Positions 13,082 to 25,651 of a stretch of 64,000 nucleotides of DNA are shown here, piece by piece. The position numbers and the translations under genes were made by a program. How positions within the stretch are numbered: the stretch's first letter is position 1; every line of letters begins with the position of its first letter. Below the pieces are notes generated by a model. That model worked only from the letters and a program-made list of their open reading frames with translations. It made no database searches and was not told the DNA's origin. Source of the DNA: Melieria omissa (lineage: Eukaryota > Arthropoda > Insecta > Diptera > Ulidiidae); the NCBI GenBank assembly GCA_963971225.1, contig OZ020269.1, positions 6,138,001-6,202,000 on the forward strand, given 5' to 3'.

Positions 13082-13744
13082 TTAATAAATTTTGCTGTCA
13101 AAATGAGAAAAATTTACGTAAAAACTCAATTTTTTGTTGGATAATCTTAAGTTCAAAAACAATGCTAAAGCTTCATTAGGACTATATTTGAGCGGTAGCA
13201 CATTGCGTGGGTTGGGAATACTGTTTTTAATTCTTTTAACACGATCCGAGTTTGCTGGTAAAACTGCTTTCACTATAATGTCTTTAATTTTCTCCTGATC
13301 CTTATTTCATTTTATGGTGAAAGCTTCTGAAAAGTGGGTGGTAATTATTTTCCCCGTTGCCTCCATAAGCTTCCTTGTTTTAGTGAATGACGCACCGTCT
13401 TGAGTTGACTTTTTCGGCCTTTCTTTTGTCGCCTTTGATGTCGGTGGTTGGTCATCGCTTATGCTACATGCATCTCCTGCATCGAAGTAAATTGTGTTTT
13501 CCAACCACTCCTCATTATTCTGGACAAAATTTAATTTGGTACGGTTTGCGGCAAACCATTCCATTTCAACTTTGTAGTGCGATAAGTCCTGGAGTCCTAA
13601 GTCCTTCTCTTTAGTCGAAGATGTGTTGGCTGCAGGAAAACTTTTTTCGACGTAACCAATTTCTTTAGCGACAGCCAGAACGAACTTCTCCTTTGTCTTC
13701 GATATAGTAAATATTTCAAACGGCTTCGAATTTTTCAGAAACAT
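13082..13744 (-). pseudogene. Broken minus-strand gene, unknown, possibly transposon-derived
   Basis: Reading the minus strand from an ATG at 13744, 145 codons are open and end in TGA. The same frame continues immediately as NKDQEKIKDIIVKAVLPANS and stays open to about 13082, so a single stop splits one longer frame of roughly 220 codons. The first part has an acidic and Ser/Thr-rich middle (DAGDACSISDDQPPTSKATK) and then a Lys-rich part. The second part contains LPLKYSPNEALALFLNLRLS. A similar SP-x-EALAL-F motif occurs, as I recall, in uncharacterised insect proteins linked to mobile elements, but I cannot confirm this. After about 13120 the frame loses any protein-like character. It could be a decayed retrocopy or transposon gene, or an intact gene with an intron hiding the stop. 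Confidence 0.45.
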
Positions 13745-15985
13745 CTTCTTCTTCGGTTTAGTTGCAGTGGCGGAATTGAGGTGATGTTTAGTTCAAATTA
13801 AATTCGAAACTAACTTTACTTACTCTAAAATTGTATGACAGACACAGTGTTAGTATTTTGTTAAAAACAAAAACATCACATCAGAGAATACATTGATGAT
13901 TGACTGGTTGGCGGAAATGAAAGCCAACTTGTTTTTCATACGTGCGAACTGCGCATCCAGTAAAAGTATTCTTTACTTCGAGCTTACAGCAATATACGCC
14001 GAAAAAAAAGTCGACTTAATATTGATTTGCAAGCTTGTATCACATCTTAAATGAAGCCAAAATCCAAATTTGCATGCCCTGGCAACAAGTTTAATTGCGT
14101 GTAATTGATTAACTATCAAAATCTTGACGAACTTGTTCGAACGCACGCACCCGAAAGCCCAAAATTGCGCGAGGTGGACACAGAAAGATCGCTCTAAAAT
14201 CCAGTCGGGCAAAATCGGGCACCCGATCTCTTCAGGGCAGTACTCACAGAAGACTAGTGAACAATTTTCCCAAAGACGGAACCGTGGCAAGTATGGCCTT
14301 TTTTTTGAAAGTCTATCGAAAGTTCAAAAAGAGTGATAAAAACAGTGCTTCAAGTGAGTGCCTATGAAAAGACAACAACAACCAAATTTTTGTTCTATAT
14401 TTAATTATTTACTACAAATGCCTTCTTTTACGATGTTGGTGCAAAAAGTTTCAATTAATTTGCTCCTTTCCGTATTTTAAAACTTCAGCTTTGCCGAAAA
14501 AGTGCAAATTGCTGATATTATTTCACACTCTACAAATTGCTCAACTTTGACGGGCTCTACAAGCAAAACTATTTGTCCAATTTAGTTAAGATTTTCGGAT
14601 TTCTTAGGTCCAAGCATTTATCTATCGGACAAGTATAACAGTTTCCCCCAAATCGAACATGACAAAATCGACTTTTGCAACCTACGTCGGCAGAATCAGC
14701 CACTGTGCGGCGCAATCTCAAGTTTCCATGACTGCATTCTTGTTAACTCGTTCGACCCCAAAGTTGCATGAGAAAAACTTCAGCTGTTTGTCATCTTATA
14801 GCAAAAGCTACGATTGACTTATGGGTTTAATTTAAGTAGCGCTTTCTTTAATTCAAAAACATGTTTCCTAACTGCTATTTGTTTGCTTTTTAAAAATTCT
14901 ACAATAAATATTTTTTATAATTAGTGTGAACAAAATTGCTTTGGTTAGCACTAAAGCCAAGTCCTTAAATTTCCTTGCTTGCATAACTTGCATAGCTCCC
15001 ATCAGTTGTGATTTTCGTAGAAATATATGTATATTTTAGCTGGAACTTTTCAGAGCACTTTGCTCCCATAAGTATTTTGCTTTACATTGATTACCGATTT
15101 TTCCTTGAATTCGTGCCAACCTGCGCTTTTCCGCTTCAAACGGCGGTCGTTAAGCGCAGCCTTTACTGATAACGTATATTTGAACTAATTTGTAGTTGAA
15201 GTTTGGCGTTGCGAAAACAGTTCAGTTTGTTGCAGTTAAATGTTGACATGAACCGCTTGCAAACAAAACTGTGATACTGCGAATCCGGCACAAGCGCCGG
15301 ACAGACATAAATAACAGCGCCAAAGTGTTTACAGACACAGCCGCCACCTTGTGTGTGACTTCGACTGCGCATCAGCCTATCAAATGAGTTCGCAGCTGGT
15401 TGAAAACCACTAAAGATTGCGAGAAAGCGGGGGACACACATTCGCCCAGGTAATTTGCCGCTCTCTTTATCTGGTCGGGCTATTTTTACAGCGAAAATGT
15501 GCAATGCTTCCCGGTGAGGTGCGAGTGGCGGCCGTCCGTTCACGCGCTATCTGGCGGCGGTGGCGGCGGTTCAGTTTTCGTTGCGACTTCCTTGCTTTGC
15601 TTGCGTGCTAATTGCGACGGTGAATTTATGCAGCTTTATAATTAATACTGCTAATTATTGATTTAAAATTAGCCGCCTAAGGTTGCGCGCAGAAAACACC
15701 ACAACACTGCAATGCAGCCAGAAAGTGCGGAGTACGCGTACGTGCAGTGTCGCGGCCGGCGCGCGTGCTCCAATTTGGCACATGAAATGCACACCGCCCA
15801 GCTGCGACGAAATGTGTGATGGCGCCCTACACAACGACAACGACATCGGCATCAACACTGACGCCGGCTCGTGGGCGATGGCGTCCGAGACGCAAAAATC
15901 GCCGCCATATGTTAGTAGATGAGCCCGAAATTTTGCAATGCCTTCACCCAGACGTCGCGCATACGTAATCGCGCAGACCGACAAG

Positions 15986-16006
15986 CAGACAGACAGACAG
16001 ACAGAC
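15986..16006. repeat. (CAGA)5 microsatellite
   Basis: Perfect CAGA repeat run. Confidence 0.9.
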
Positions 16007-16086
16007 GGATAGACCAGCAAACAGCCGAATCAACAGCCGTGCCCATGAGGTAAAACAACAAAAGCCATGCGAGAAAAGTCTAATAA

Positions 16087-16116
16087 ACACACACACACAC
16101 ACACACACGCGCGCGC
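16087..16116. repeat. (AC)11 followed by (GC)4
   Basis: An uninterrupted 30-base alternating purine-pyrimidine tract: AC repeats to 16108, then GC repeats to 16116. Such tracts can adopt Z-DNA under supercoiling. Confidence 0.9.
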
Positions 16117-16182
16117 TCTTCTGTTGTATCACGTTCAAGGTATGAAAAATGGCATTTGGTATTTGGAGTAGTGTGGCGCTGC

Positions 16183-16190
<8 letters not shown>

Positions 16191-16216
<26 letters not shown>
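16191..16216. repeat. (GT)13 microsatellite
   Basis: Perfect GT run, complementary to the AC run about 80 bases upstream, so the two can pair as a hairpin. Confidence 0.9.
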
Positions 16217-19200
16217 AGTGAGCTGCTTAGTATTCATTTGCGTATATTCACCTTCTCATAATAGGATGTGAGCCAATTTTCCGATTTCATAGGTGCGTTT
16301 GCTGAGCAACAGCACGGCCGCAGCGTCGGAATGAAGACGAACGTTGTGTGCGACGAAATTTTCGAGATGTTTATTTGATTGCACCGCGATTCGATTGCGA
16401 TTGCGCTATTTTATTTTGTGTTTGACTTTGATGTCGATTTTTACTTTTGTTTTTATTTTTTCGCTTCAACGTGCTTGCACATACATACACATGTAAGTAT
16501 GATTTTTGTTATTTATCTGAGCGGATTTGGTCGCGTTCTCGCAACTTGCTGGCTGCTTGTGGGCGCACACGATTTGTTCTTGCTTCAGTTATTGTTGCTG
16601 CTGCTCCACACTCGAACGGCTGACTGACATACGTTGGAGCTCACTGCGTTTGCGGCGCGTAGATGTGTAGGTATGTACACGCACTGCCAACTGGCCGGTC
16701 GCTGCAGCTGTGTGATGTGCGCTATCGCACGCGAAAATGTGCCAGCGAAATTCGTGCGACGATCGAGTGTCGCGTATCGGTGCGGTGGGCAGTGTGTGGG
16801 GCGGGGCGTCGGTGCTTTCGCCTATTTTGTGCGATTGCTAAGCGCCTGCTTCGACGTTGCTCGCTGGACAAGACACACTTAGTTCAAGTTTTATCTGCTG
16901 CGAATTTCGTTGTCTCCCTGTGTTGTTGTGTTTTATCTTTTGGATATATTTTTTAGTAGCTTTTCGGAAGTTTTCTGCGTTTTATGCTTTTTTGCTTTTG
17001 CTTGTATTTGTTTGTTTTGTCTTCTATTTCACACTGGTACAATGCGCGCTGTTCGTACATACAGATACATAAATAAATAAGTAGAGACTCAGTGACTCAA
17101 AACACATACACACACAACGTGTGCGGCTGTGATTTCTTCGGGAGCAGAGCGCGTTGGCCACCATATGCTTGGCATATGTGCGGCCAGCAGATGCCAAACG
17201 CGCCGAGGCAGCAAATTAGAGCAGCGCCAAACAACGCAGAGCCGGACGGGGAGGCGAAAATTAGCGGACAACGGTTACGATTTCTCGCGGAAATTTCGCA
17301 GAGAAGCTAAGCAGAAAAATGAAATTTTCCACTTGTTCTTTACTGACTGACAACTTAAAGACCCGCCTCCATATACACACACACACACAAAACCCCACTG
17401 GCCACAAGTTGAGGAGCGACGCAACCGTTTAGGCGGCTGTACGTTCCTGCACTCGACACACTATATGCTGTTGTTGTTATTGTTGTGTTGTTTCTGGCGT
17501 TTTGGCACAAGCGAGAATGCACTGGGATCTTCGAGAAAGGTCTAGCTGGCCTGCAATATGGCAGCGTCGCTCAGCTGTTGCAAACATTCGGCCAGGCAAT
17601 GTGTGTCAATGGCCGGTCGCACGCTTCGGCAGGAACCCCCACCCACTGGCAAATGTTGCAAATTGCTTGGAAGCTATTTTTTCAAAAATAAACGGACTTT
17701 GTATGCGACTGTTACGTCTCAAATTTGTGTGCACCGCTTGGAACCCTTTGAAATTTGCTGCCGTAACTTGGCGCTAATGGCTGCGATTGCCAAGCTGGCG
17801 CCCTATCGCAATTCAGATACGTTCCGCGTGTTGCGCACACATAGGAATTTCGTGCTTTGCCACAAAATTTAACCAGACAATAACAAAATTATTGTTTAAG
17901 AATTCGATTCGAACGCGAAAGAAAAAACACATTTTTGAAAACACAAAATTGAATCAAAATTAAATACGCGTATGCGTGCATGTGTGTGTGTATATGCATG
18001 TGTGCATGAGCCTGTGAGTTGAAAGCCGTTGAGGAATTTTCTCTTTGGCGCTGGCGACTTTTCCCCACTTGGCTGTTGCGCTCGCTCAAATATTGTACAA
18101 CAATCTTTACACAAAATCAATCAGCATTCGGCTGTTCAAGTGCTGCAAGTAAGTTTGCAGGAAAAATCTCCACTATGCGAACGTTTCACTGTGTTCAGTT
18201 AATTGGAGGCTTTCTACTTGGCAATCGCCTATATTGTGAGCGGAATTGTGCTGGCTGGCAGAATTGTGGTGCACGGCTGCCACAGTCGGATTCGAAGACA
18301 CTTTTAGACGCGGTCACACTTACTGAACGACTACGAATGGTCGATGGAACTGCCGCACAGTGGAGCTTGCTGCACACAGCACAGCCCGCAGCCACACGGG
18401 GTACATAAACTTTTGTGGTTGTTTGCTTTTATTTTCGAATCGTCGCCTCAGTTTTCTGGTTTTCGCGAGAGCGAGTGGCCGAAATGAGCCAAAAAGCAGC
18501 AGCTGGCCTGTGAATGGGCGGACGGACAACAGCTAGACATAAGAAAAGCCAGTAGTCAACAGCATTGAGTGTGCCACAGTTGCGCTCATTTACAATTCCG
18601 CTAGTAAACGATTGAGCTGGCACGTCGACTGGCTGAAGGTGCGCTTTGAAATTGGTTTTGGCTTCGTATTTCCATTTTTAACAACACACAGACTCAACGA
18701 GTGAATGAGTGATTGAGCAAGTGAGCCACTGAGTGAGTGTGTGGGCCGAAAGCTTTTGCGACGCTCCAACGCTCCAACTAAACTTGTACATATTGCCACA
18801 TTTATAAGAATATTGTTGTTGGTGTGTGCGACGTACGAAATTGAATTCGACGGTGTGTGCTGTGTGCTGTGCTGTCGGCGTCGACGGGGGCTACAGTGCA
18901 GCACCAGTTGCTATGCCGCTTTGCTGCCAGCGCCGCTTTGCCGCAGTGGGCAATAAGCAGCCAGTGTTCGTGGCAAAATGTAAAAGTTGCTGGCTGCTCG
19001 CTATTTGCGTTTTTCGCACCGTTCGCTCGTTCGTGCGCTTTCAATTGCACTGCAACGCTGCAAAACATGCACACACACACAAACAAATGTGCACAGAAGT
19101 GCACGTTAGCACACATATGGGGCATTCTCGCTGAATCGCTTTCGGAGATCTGTGGTTTGAAGCGTTTTCGGGGTCTCGGAATAATTTTGATAAAAACAGA

Positions 19201-19552
19201 TCATCAGATAGAAAGGAGTCTCGAACGTCGAGTTCACACATTGCTTTCTTGTAAGTCTGTGTCTGTGACCGTTTCGAACTTTCCCTTTCGAACTTTAGCA
19301 GACACAAGTAACCACAGATAAGTGAACATTTCTAGCCCACAAGTTTGAGCGTCAGTAAGATTTAATGACGCGTATTTGGGTTTGGCCTGTCCTAACTGAG
19401 ACAATTTTAGACTACCAAGTCCAAAACCGGCTTTAAATTAACTGTGGACAGTTCGCAATGCTTAACCCAGCATCCTTAAGCGAGAAGCTGCTTATTCCAC
19501 AACTTAAAAAGCGTAATGTGTTCCACAAGAAATGAAATGATGAATTATATGA

Positions 19553-19572
19553 ACATACATACATACATACAT
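19553..19572. repeat. (ACAT)5 microsatellite
   Basis: Perfect ACAT run. Confidence 0.9.
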
Positions 19573-19984
19573 ATGTTTATACCTATTTAGAATGAACTGT
19601 GAGAAAGACAAACGCGATAAACCAGCAGTCGAGCGACAAACAAAGTGAAAGAGCATCAAAGTCCCAGCGGAAGACCAAGGAGAAGCCTCTCAAATTTAGT
19701 GAATGCACAATTACGTCACACAGTCACATCGACACCCCATTGATACACAAAGCCACACAGTCGTACAGTCCATTCCACTTGTAGAATTCTGTGTGGTTTT
19801 TGTTCGTTTCGACGATACATTGCGAACTTTGCAAATATGTACCCGTGCGACTCGCTGTTGTTGCTGCTGGCACTTTTAGTCGCTGTTTCCCCGAGTTCAT
19901 ATTGCTGCCTGTTCGCCGTTGCTGTCGACAAATCTTTTGCGGTTGCTGGCTGTTGCATTTGTATTTAATTGACCAGCTACATGA

Positions 19985-20038
19985 CCGACTGATCGACTGA
20001 CTGACTGAATGACTGACTGGGTAACAAAAAAAAAAAAA
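19985..20038. repeat. Degenerate GACT repeats followed by a 13-base A run
   Basis: GACTGATCGACTGACTGACT-type repeats run to about 20019, and a pure A13 tract lies at 20026-20038. Confidence 0.7.
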
Positions 20039-21457
20039 GCAAACCGCTCGCCAAATCCACAACTTAGCCTACATGGGTGCACTGACAAGGCTGGTTCGCG
20101 CCTAAGAACGAACCAACGAAACGAACAACTAGCGAACGATCAACGATCGAACGAGCGAGCGAACGATCGCACCAGTGAACCAGTGCACGGCAAGCAGCTG
20201 AAACGCTTCGAAATCGCAATAAAATTCACAATGTCTTAAGCAAAAATCAAATTAAACACAATTAAACACACAACAACAAAGCGCACGCAGTTGCAATAAA
20301 TATGCAACAAAGCGCATACTTAGCGGACAGCATTCACGCCGCCACCGAATGGCAACGCGAGCAAACGATCGATCGATCGGACAGACGGACGAACGAACGA
20401 GCAAATGTTGCTGTGCCGCCAGCCACTCACTTGTTGCTCGGCGGCTGCTGTTGCTGTCGTTTCGAATTTTGTTGTTGCGCGTACTTTTGTCTTCGCATTT
20501 ATCGCGGTTTTATTTTCATATTAATAAGAGGAGGTTATAATTAAATAATTTCGCTTTTCAGTTTAAATCAAGCCATAAAAAATCTTCAAGTCGTAATTAA
20601 ACGGCAGCAGCAACCATAACAACAACAATAACAACAACATCAACACTCAGTCACAGCAAGCAGCTATTACAATTTAACGATAATAAAAATAACAAAAACA
20701 ACAACAACAACAAAACACTTACGAATCTCCCCCGCCTCTTCTCACCACCTCCGAGACTACATAGACATGCAGATTGATGAGAGTGCCGCTTCCTTCGGAC
20801 TCACTAACCAGACGCCTCAAGTAGAAATCACATAATTTAAACGTTCAAACGTTTTAGTCATAATTTGACATTCTCATAAAGATTTTTACGATAATTGCCA
20901 AAAACATTGACAACAAACGGCCGCATGGAATGCATGCATAGTCAATTACGTAATGAAAGGGCGGCCCAACGCCCATCGTCAATGCAGCACAAGGCCGACT
21001 ACCATCAGTCGGCGGGTGGGGAGGACAGTCAAAGCAATGTTGTTGACAAATGTCTGAGCGTGGTCGGTGGTCCTCTTATTGTGGAATTTATGAATTCCAT
21101 CGATGGGCAGCGATGCGATTTTGCGATTTGTTTCCAGAAATAATTAGATTGAGATCGTTCGACAATTTTGTCGAAGAGCCACGCATGTTGTATTTCTTTA
21201 TATACAACTTCTGAGTGAAGGAGATGACTCCAAGCAGCTCCCATCCGAACCAATGCTGAGAGAAGTAAAATCATTGAAAGAATACTGTCCGAATTGACCA
21301 ACTAATATTCATAGTTTTTTAAATTATTGATTTGTCATATTTTTTTGAAATATTTTTCCTAATTGTTGTGTTGAAAACAATAAGAACTAAAATTACATAT
21401 TTGTGAAGGCTGTTACGTAAATATTCCAGTTATTTAGAGCAAAATTCATTGAACGAA

Positions 21458-21799
21458 ATGTATGGATCGCAGAGCACAGAAAGGGTTAAACCACCATCGA
21501 AGGCAACAAATCCATTTTTCATATTCCTGCATGAGTTCCGACTAAATCTTCTGAAGCGCGGTTGCAAGAATCTGAGTGGGAGGCAAATTGCATGCATGGC
21601 CGGCGAGAAGTGGCGACAGATGTCCACCAACGAGAAGCTGACGTACGTCGTGTGGGCGCGCAAGAATCAGCAGCAAGCGGATCCGCGGCTCAAGGCGAAA
21701 ACCTCCGGCAGCAAAAGCGGCGGCAGCCGCAGCCAGTCGAAAGGATGTGTGTCGAAAAAAAAGTATCAGGGGCGAGGCAAGTCGAGTTACATCAGCTAA
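21458..21799 (+). CDS. MST-HMG-box / protamine-like sperm chromatin protein
   Basis: A single-exon, 113-residue basic protein. Residues 18-28 (NPFFIFLHEFR) form helix 1, residues 40-56 (SGRQIACMAGEKWRQMS) helix 2 and residues 59-72 (EKLTYVVWARKNQQ) helix 3 of an HMG-box-like fold. The NP-F-FL-EFR start and the GEKWRQM core are typical of the insect MST-HMG-box group that includes Drosophila protamine-like proteins, which replace histones in sperm nuclei. The tail (about residues 77-113) is Lys/Arg/Ser/Gly-rich with no acidic residue, fitting DNA binding. Cysteines are at 36, 46 and 97; disulfide cross-linking is known in protamines. I start at the ATG at 21458 (context CGAAATG). The frame is open upstream to a TGA at 21404, and an AG at 21428-21429 could be a splice acceptor, so a short 5' exon cannot be excluded. 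Testis expression is inferred from the family. Confidence 0.8.
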   Translation: MYGSQSTERVKPPSKATNPFFIFLHEFRLNLLKRGCKNLSGRQIACMAGEKWRQMSTNEKLTYVVWARKNQQQADPRLKAKTSGSKSGGSRSQSKGCVSKKKYQGRGKSSYIS

Positions 21800-21844
21800 T
21801 TTAATGGACTTTTGCGTCACTGTACCGAAAAATGCGCTGTAACA

Positions 21845-21850
21845 AATAAA
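21845..21850 (+). promoter_or_regulatory. Poly(A) signal AATAAA of the protamine-like gene
   Basis: An AATAAA hexamer lies 45 bases after the TAA stop, giving a compact 3' UTR. Confidence 0.7.
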
Positions 21851-24800
21851 CAATTAGAAAAGCCGACGTGTCTTGTCTTTTGTAGCCGGCCAATCAAGCC
21901 AAGCCATTCATTGCCAAAGAAGGGTCAGCGCACGAGAGTCTGAGCTGCGGGTCGCTGGGCATGTGGCCAAACACAGAATTGTTGCAAATGGTAAATGGTT
22001 CAATTCGCCCAGACACTCCGAACAACGCACGAAAACCACTGAATTTTTTGAAAAGCACCTAACAAGTATTTTTCGAGCATTCTTGGCATGCAGCCGCGGC
22101 ACGTTCGCTGGTGCCCGTTTGCGCATGCGCGGCCCGATAAGCACAATAAACACACTTGAATGCAATAGCTGAAAAACGACATCAAAGGTGGACTTGGGAG
22201 CAGCGAGCCGCTGGTTCTAGCTCTGACTGCGGCTGCGGCTTCGCTCAAATGCAACGCCATCGCTGGCAAAGTGATTTCGGCTTCGCCCAGCAACCAACGC
22301 CTTTACAGCCAAATTATCATTAAACTGCTGCTGGATGTGGTCCGGCGTTCGATTGGGCGCACACCACGGCCGGACGTTAGTCCGCATCTGCGCAGTACGC
22401 TTGGCCGGCTGCTGGCTTAGTATGCAGCGCCAGACGCGCGCTTAGAGGCGGCTGGCCAGCGAACCGATGTACAAAGTAAATGTGTTGTTGTTTTCGTTTG
22501 GCGCGAGTCTGACTTCTTGCTTACTTCGTTTTATTCATGCGCACAAAACTACAGCCACAACAACAATGGTTGTTTGTGTGCGTGATTTTATACCGCTTGG
22601 CTGTGATATGGCAATTGAACGTTTTATGGATTGAAATCGAAAGCAAGGTCTTTTCAGAAAATTGGCTGTTGGTGTTGTTGCTGCTACAGTTGAATTGTTA
22701 TTGTTATTGTTGATACTGTTGCTGAATCCGTCTTGTAGCTGAAATGCTGGCATTAGATTTGTAAACATGCATAAAAGTCACAGCTTAATTGTTGGAATTT
22801 TCGATGCTAAACACTTCACGTACTGAAACCGACATGTTCTCTGAAGTGCGAAGAAATTTAATTCGGCCGGCAGCGATTGTTGAAGCAAATTTTAAAATAT
22901 CAGGTTGCCAACACCTGCAGCGCTGTGGAGTTGTATGACGTTACTTTTGACGAATTTGATGGATATTCCCCCAGTAATTTTCAAGTGCTTTAATTTCGTC
23001 GCATTATATCGCTCAAGTATTCGGCCAGAGTGTTTGCATAAGCAAAGCTCTGATCAGCCGGAAGTACATTGTGCCTATTGTTTGCTGTGACTAATAACGG
23101 TGCATAGTTTTGCGCCAATTGGTTTAACTGTTTCAGATTTGAGTCTGAAATTGCTGACAGTTTTCAGCGCCACTTGTCAAAGTTCTTATAACAATAATCG
23201 AGACCATCCTAGCTTGAAATGAATCAAGCATGTCTGTCCCACATAGGGTTACTAGGTGAAAAGTTGGCTTGGGAGAACTAGAGAGGAGAACGGAGGACTA
23301 AAAGAACTAACCAAAATAACAAAATTAGATAAAATTAGAAAATTAGAAAAAGTGAACGATCCTGGGATCCCATTCGGTAGCCGTAGTCCAGCAGCACCTT
23401 TTTTACATATTAAGCTTACACGGTCAATCGTTCTATCAGGCAGGAGCCAGCAATGTTTGGTTAGGTATTTGCTGCTCCTTCAGCTGCAATGCGAATGAGA
23501 CAAGCTTAACAGACATGAGAGATGTTGTCAGTGGGCTAAAATGCCACAATGAGGAGAGCAAGGTTTTCGATAAAGAAGCTGGAGAAAAACTGTCTCATAG
23601 TGCACAGTGCCAGCTGGTCAAACCTTTGAAAATGCTAGACTTTCTGGCTTGTTCCTGTACAGAGATACGGAACCAAAACAAGTTATGGATCCGAAAGCAA
23701 TCAATGCACCGGACACACATATACCTTTAGATAACTTATTCAGATCACACACACACACACATACGCAAAATATTCACTTCTTTTGGAAAGGTCTGTGCGA
23801 GATCTATGTAGATTTTCCTCCACGCCTAATTGGTATTCAAATTGGCCTAATCGGTCTTAATTTATTCCACTTCATTAACGCTTTGCTCGGACGTGGGGCT
23901 GGGGCCTTAGAGAAAGGAGGCCTTACGCAATGCACACAAGCTTGCAAAAATATTAAAAGTAAAATATTATTATTAAATGTAGGTAATAAGTAGAATAGTT
24001 TCGAATTTGAGCAGCGAGTAAATTGCTGCATAATTTAAATCAACATTGCAGTGCTGGGTTGGGCCGCCATTAGGTGCCGGTGGTGGCACTTGTGCTTATT
24101 TGCCACAACCACAGCGACAGCAGCGGCAGCTGCGGCGCACGGTGGACGTAATTTATGCAATTCAAGTACAGTGGTTCTGCTGCGAGTCATTCAGAAATGG
24201 CTATAACGTTCAAAACAACTATTTTGCGCAGCGGCCAGCGGTCGTTATGGTGGTGGTGCTGCTGCGGCTGGTGGACATTGATCAACCAGATTTACTACTG
24301 ATAAAGCCATTCAGCAAGGCAAAAAATGCACCAAGAATTGAATTAAATGGCGATTGGATTGGGACAGGCGTGAAACGAAAATAACGAAAGTAAATCTGAT
24401 CAGCTGCTACAACCACTGTTGTGTGAGCTACGAGCTGGCGAAAGGGACTTTAGGATCCGGTGAGCACTATTGCCCGGTGCGTGACGAAAAATCCAACAAG
24501 TAAGGTTATGCTTCCAAAATTAGGTTATGTATTCCAAATGTGTATTAACCTTCCGAAATGTAGCGGCAACACCGCTAGATTTGTGCAGGAACTTGCTCCA
24601 TGCTACTCACAAGAAGATTTTAAAAAATGCCGAGCAAGCAGCCGCCTATAAGATACAAATTTCTATAAAGTATTTTCAGATGTCAATGTAAATGTTAACC
24701 CTCGAACTTCTGCCTTGTAATGCGACACGTAATCCCAGAGTGGTGGCGTCCCAAACTGGTGGTCCAGTAAATTCATCAGCAGACAACCTTACATGTTTTC

Positions 24801-25651
24801 ACGTTGTTATTGTTCGCGTTCTGTTCTGGTTGCATTGTAAAGTTTTCGAATGTTGCGGAGCGCATTGAGACGTCAAGAAGTCAAGAAACTTCGCCAAGGG
24901 CATAGAATCAAAGAAACAGCGACGCTTGCGATTACGCAAGAGTGTGCCAAGACCATTAGAACGGCGGCAACATATGCAGAAAATGCGCCCGCACGGATAC
25001 ACTCACTCATCTATACACACATGCAGACATACCGAGCACACATATACGCGTACAACCAGTTGTCGGGTGTCCTACAAGCAAACGCCGGTGCCCCTCATGC
25101 CCACACCTATAGCTCAATTCGAATCCAGGGGTGTGGTACAGGGGCTTCAAGAGGTGGTGTGGTGCACGTTGCACATTCGGAGCCGCACAAAGTGTATCGC
25201 TACGGGTACTTGAATGAACGCAGCACCAGCAACAACAATACGAGACATAGCACAGAACCAGTACTTCAAACTAAGAGTTGACGGCATGCAACACGCAGTC
25301 AGCAACAAACTGGTGGCGACGACATGCATTGCCATGAACTAATTTGATAATATGGTGGAGACAAAAACAAAAACTGCAGCGGCGAACACTTCGTCAAATC
25401 AAATTTGAAAGTGACTGAATTCTGATTAAAAATTTGAATCAAATCTACTGACACCAGCGGCGGCGTGTCGAAGGAATTGCAAGAAAATGGTTGCCTTCAG
25501 CAATCTTATATATAAAAAAACTTAACCTTCTGTGTCGTGCCAGTGTTTGCGAAAACGGCTCATTCTTTCGGCAAAATATTTTTTGTGTGTGTGTGTATTT
25601 ATGATAGAAGATGCCAATGCGGTGGTTTATAGCGATATTATATGTTTGTAC
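21851..25651. other. Non-coding region, with one start-less open frame
   Basis: A frame at about 22169-22420 is open for more than 80 codons without an ATG (see findings), but nothing else suggests coding. The rest holds CA and CAG-type repeats, a (CA)8 run at 23746-23761 and AT-rich sequence. No transposon ends were found. Confidence 0.5.
23746..23761. repeat. (CA)8 microsatellite
   Basis: Perfect CA run. Confidence 0.9.

Larger units (their letters stand above)
13745..21457. other. Non-coding region rich in simple repeats
   Basis: No gene is supported. The region alternates AT-rich (13.8-15.1 kb) and GC-richer sequence (15.2-19.2 kb) with many overlapping short frames on both strands. Microsatellites are dense: CAGA, AC, GT, ACAT and degenerate GACT, GAAC and GATC runs. 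The last part (20.9-21.4 kb) leads into the protamine-like gene and shows a TTATATAC motif near 21198-21206, too far from the ATG to be assigned as its promoter. Confidence 0.55.

Noticed and set aside
21190..21215. TATA-like motif as promoter of the protamine-like gene
   Set aside because: More than 240 bases from the ATG and no initiator at the right distance.
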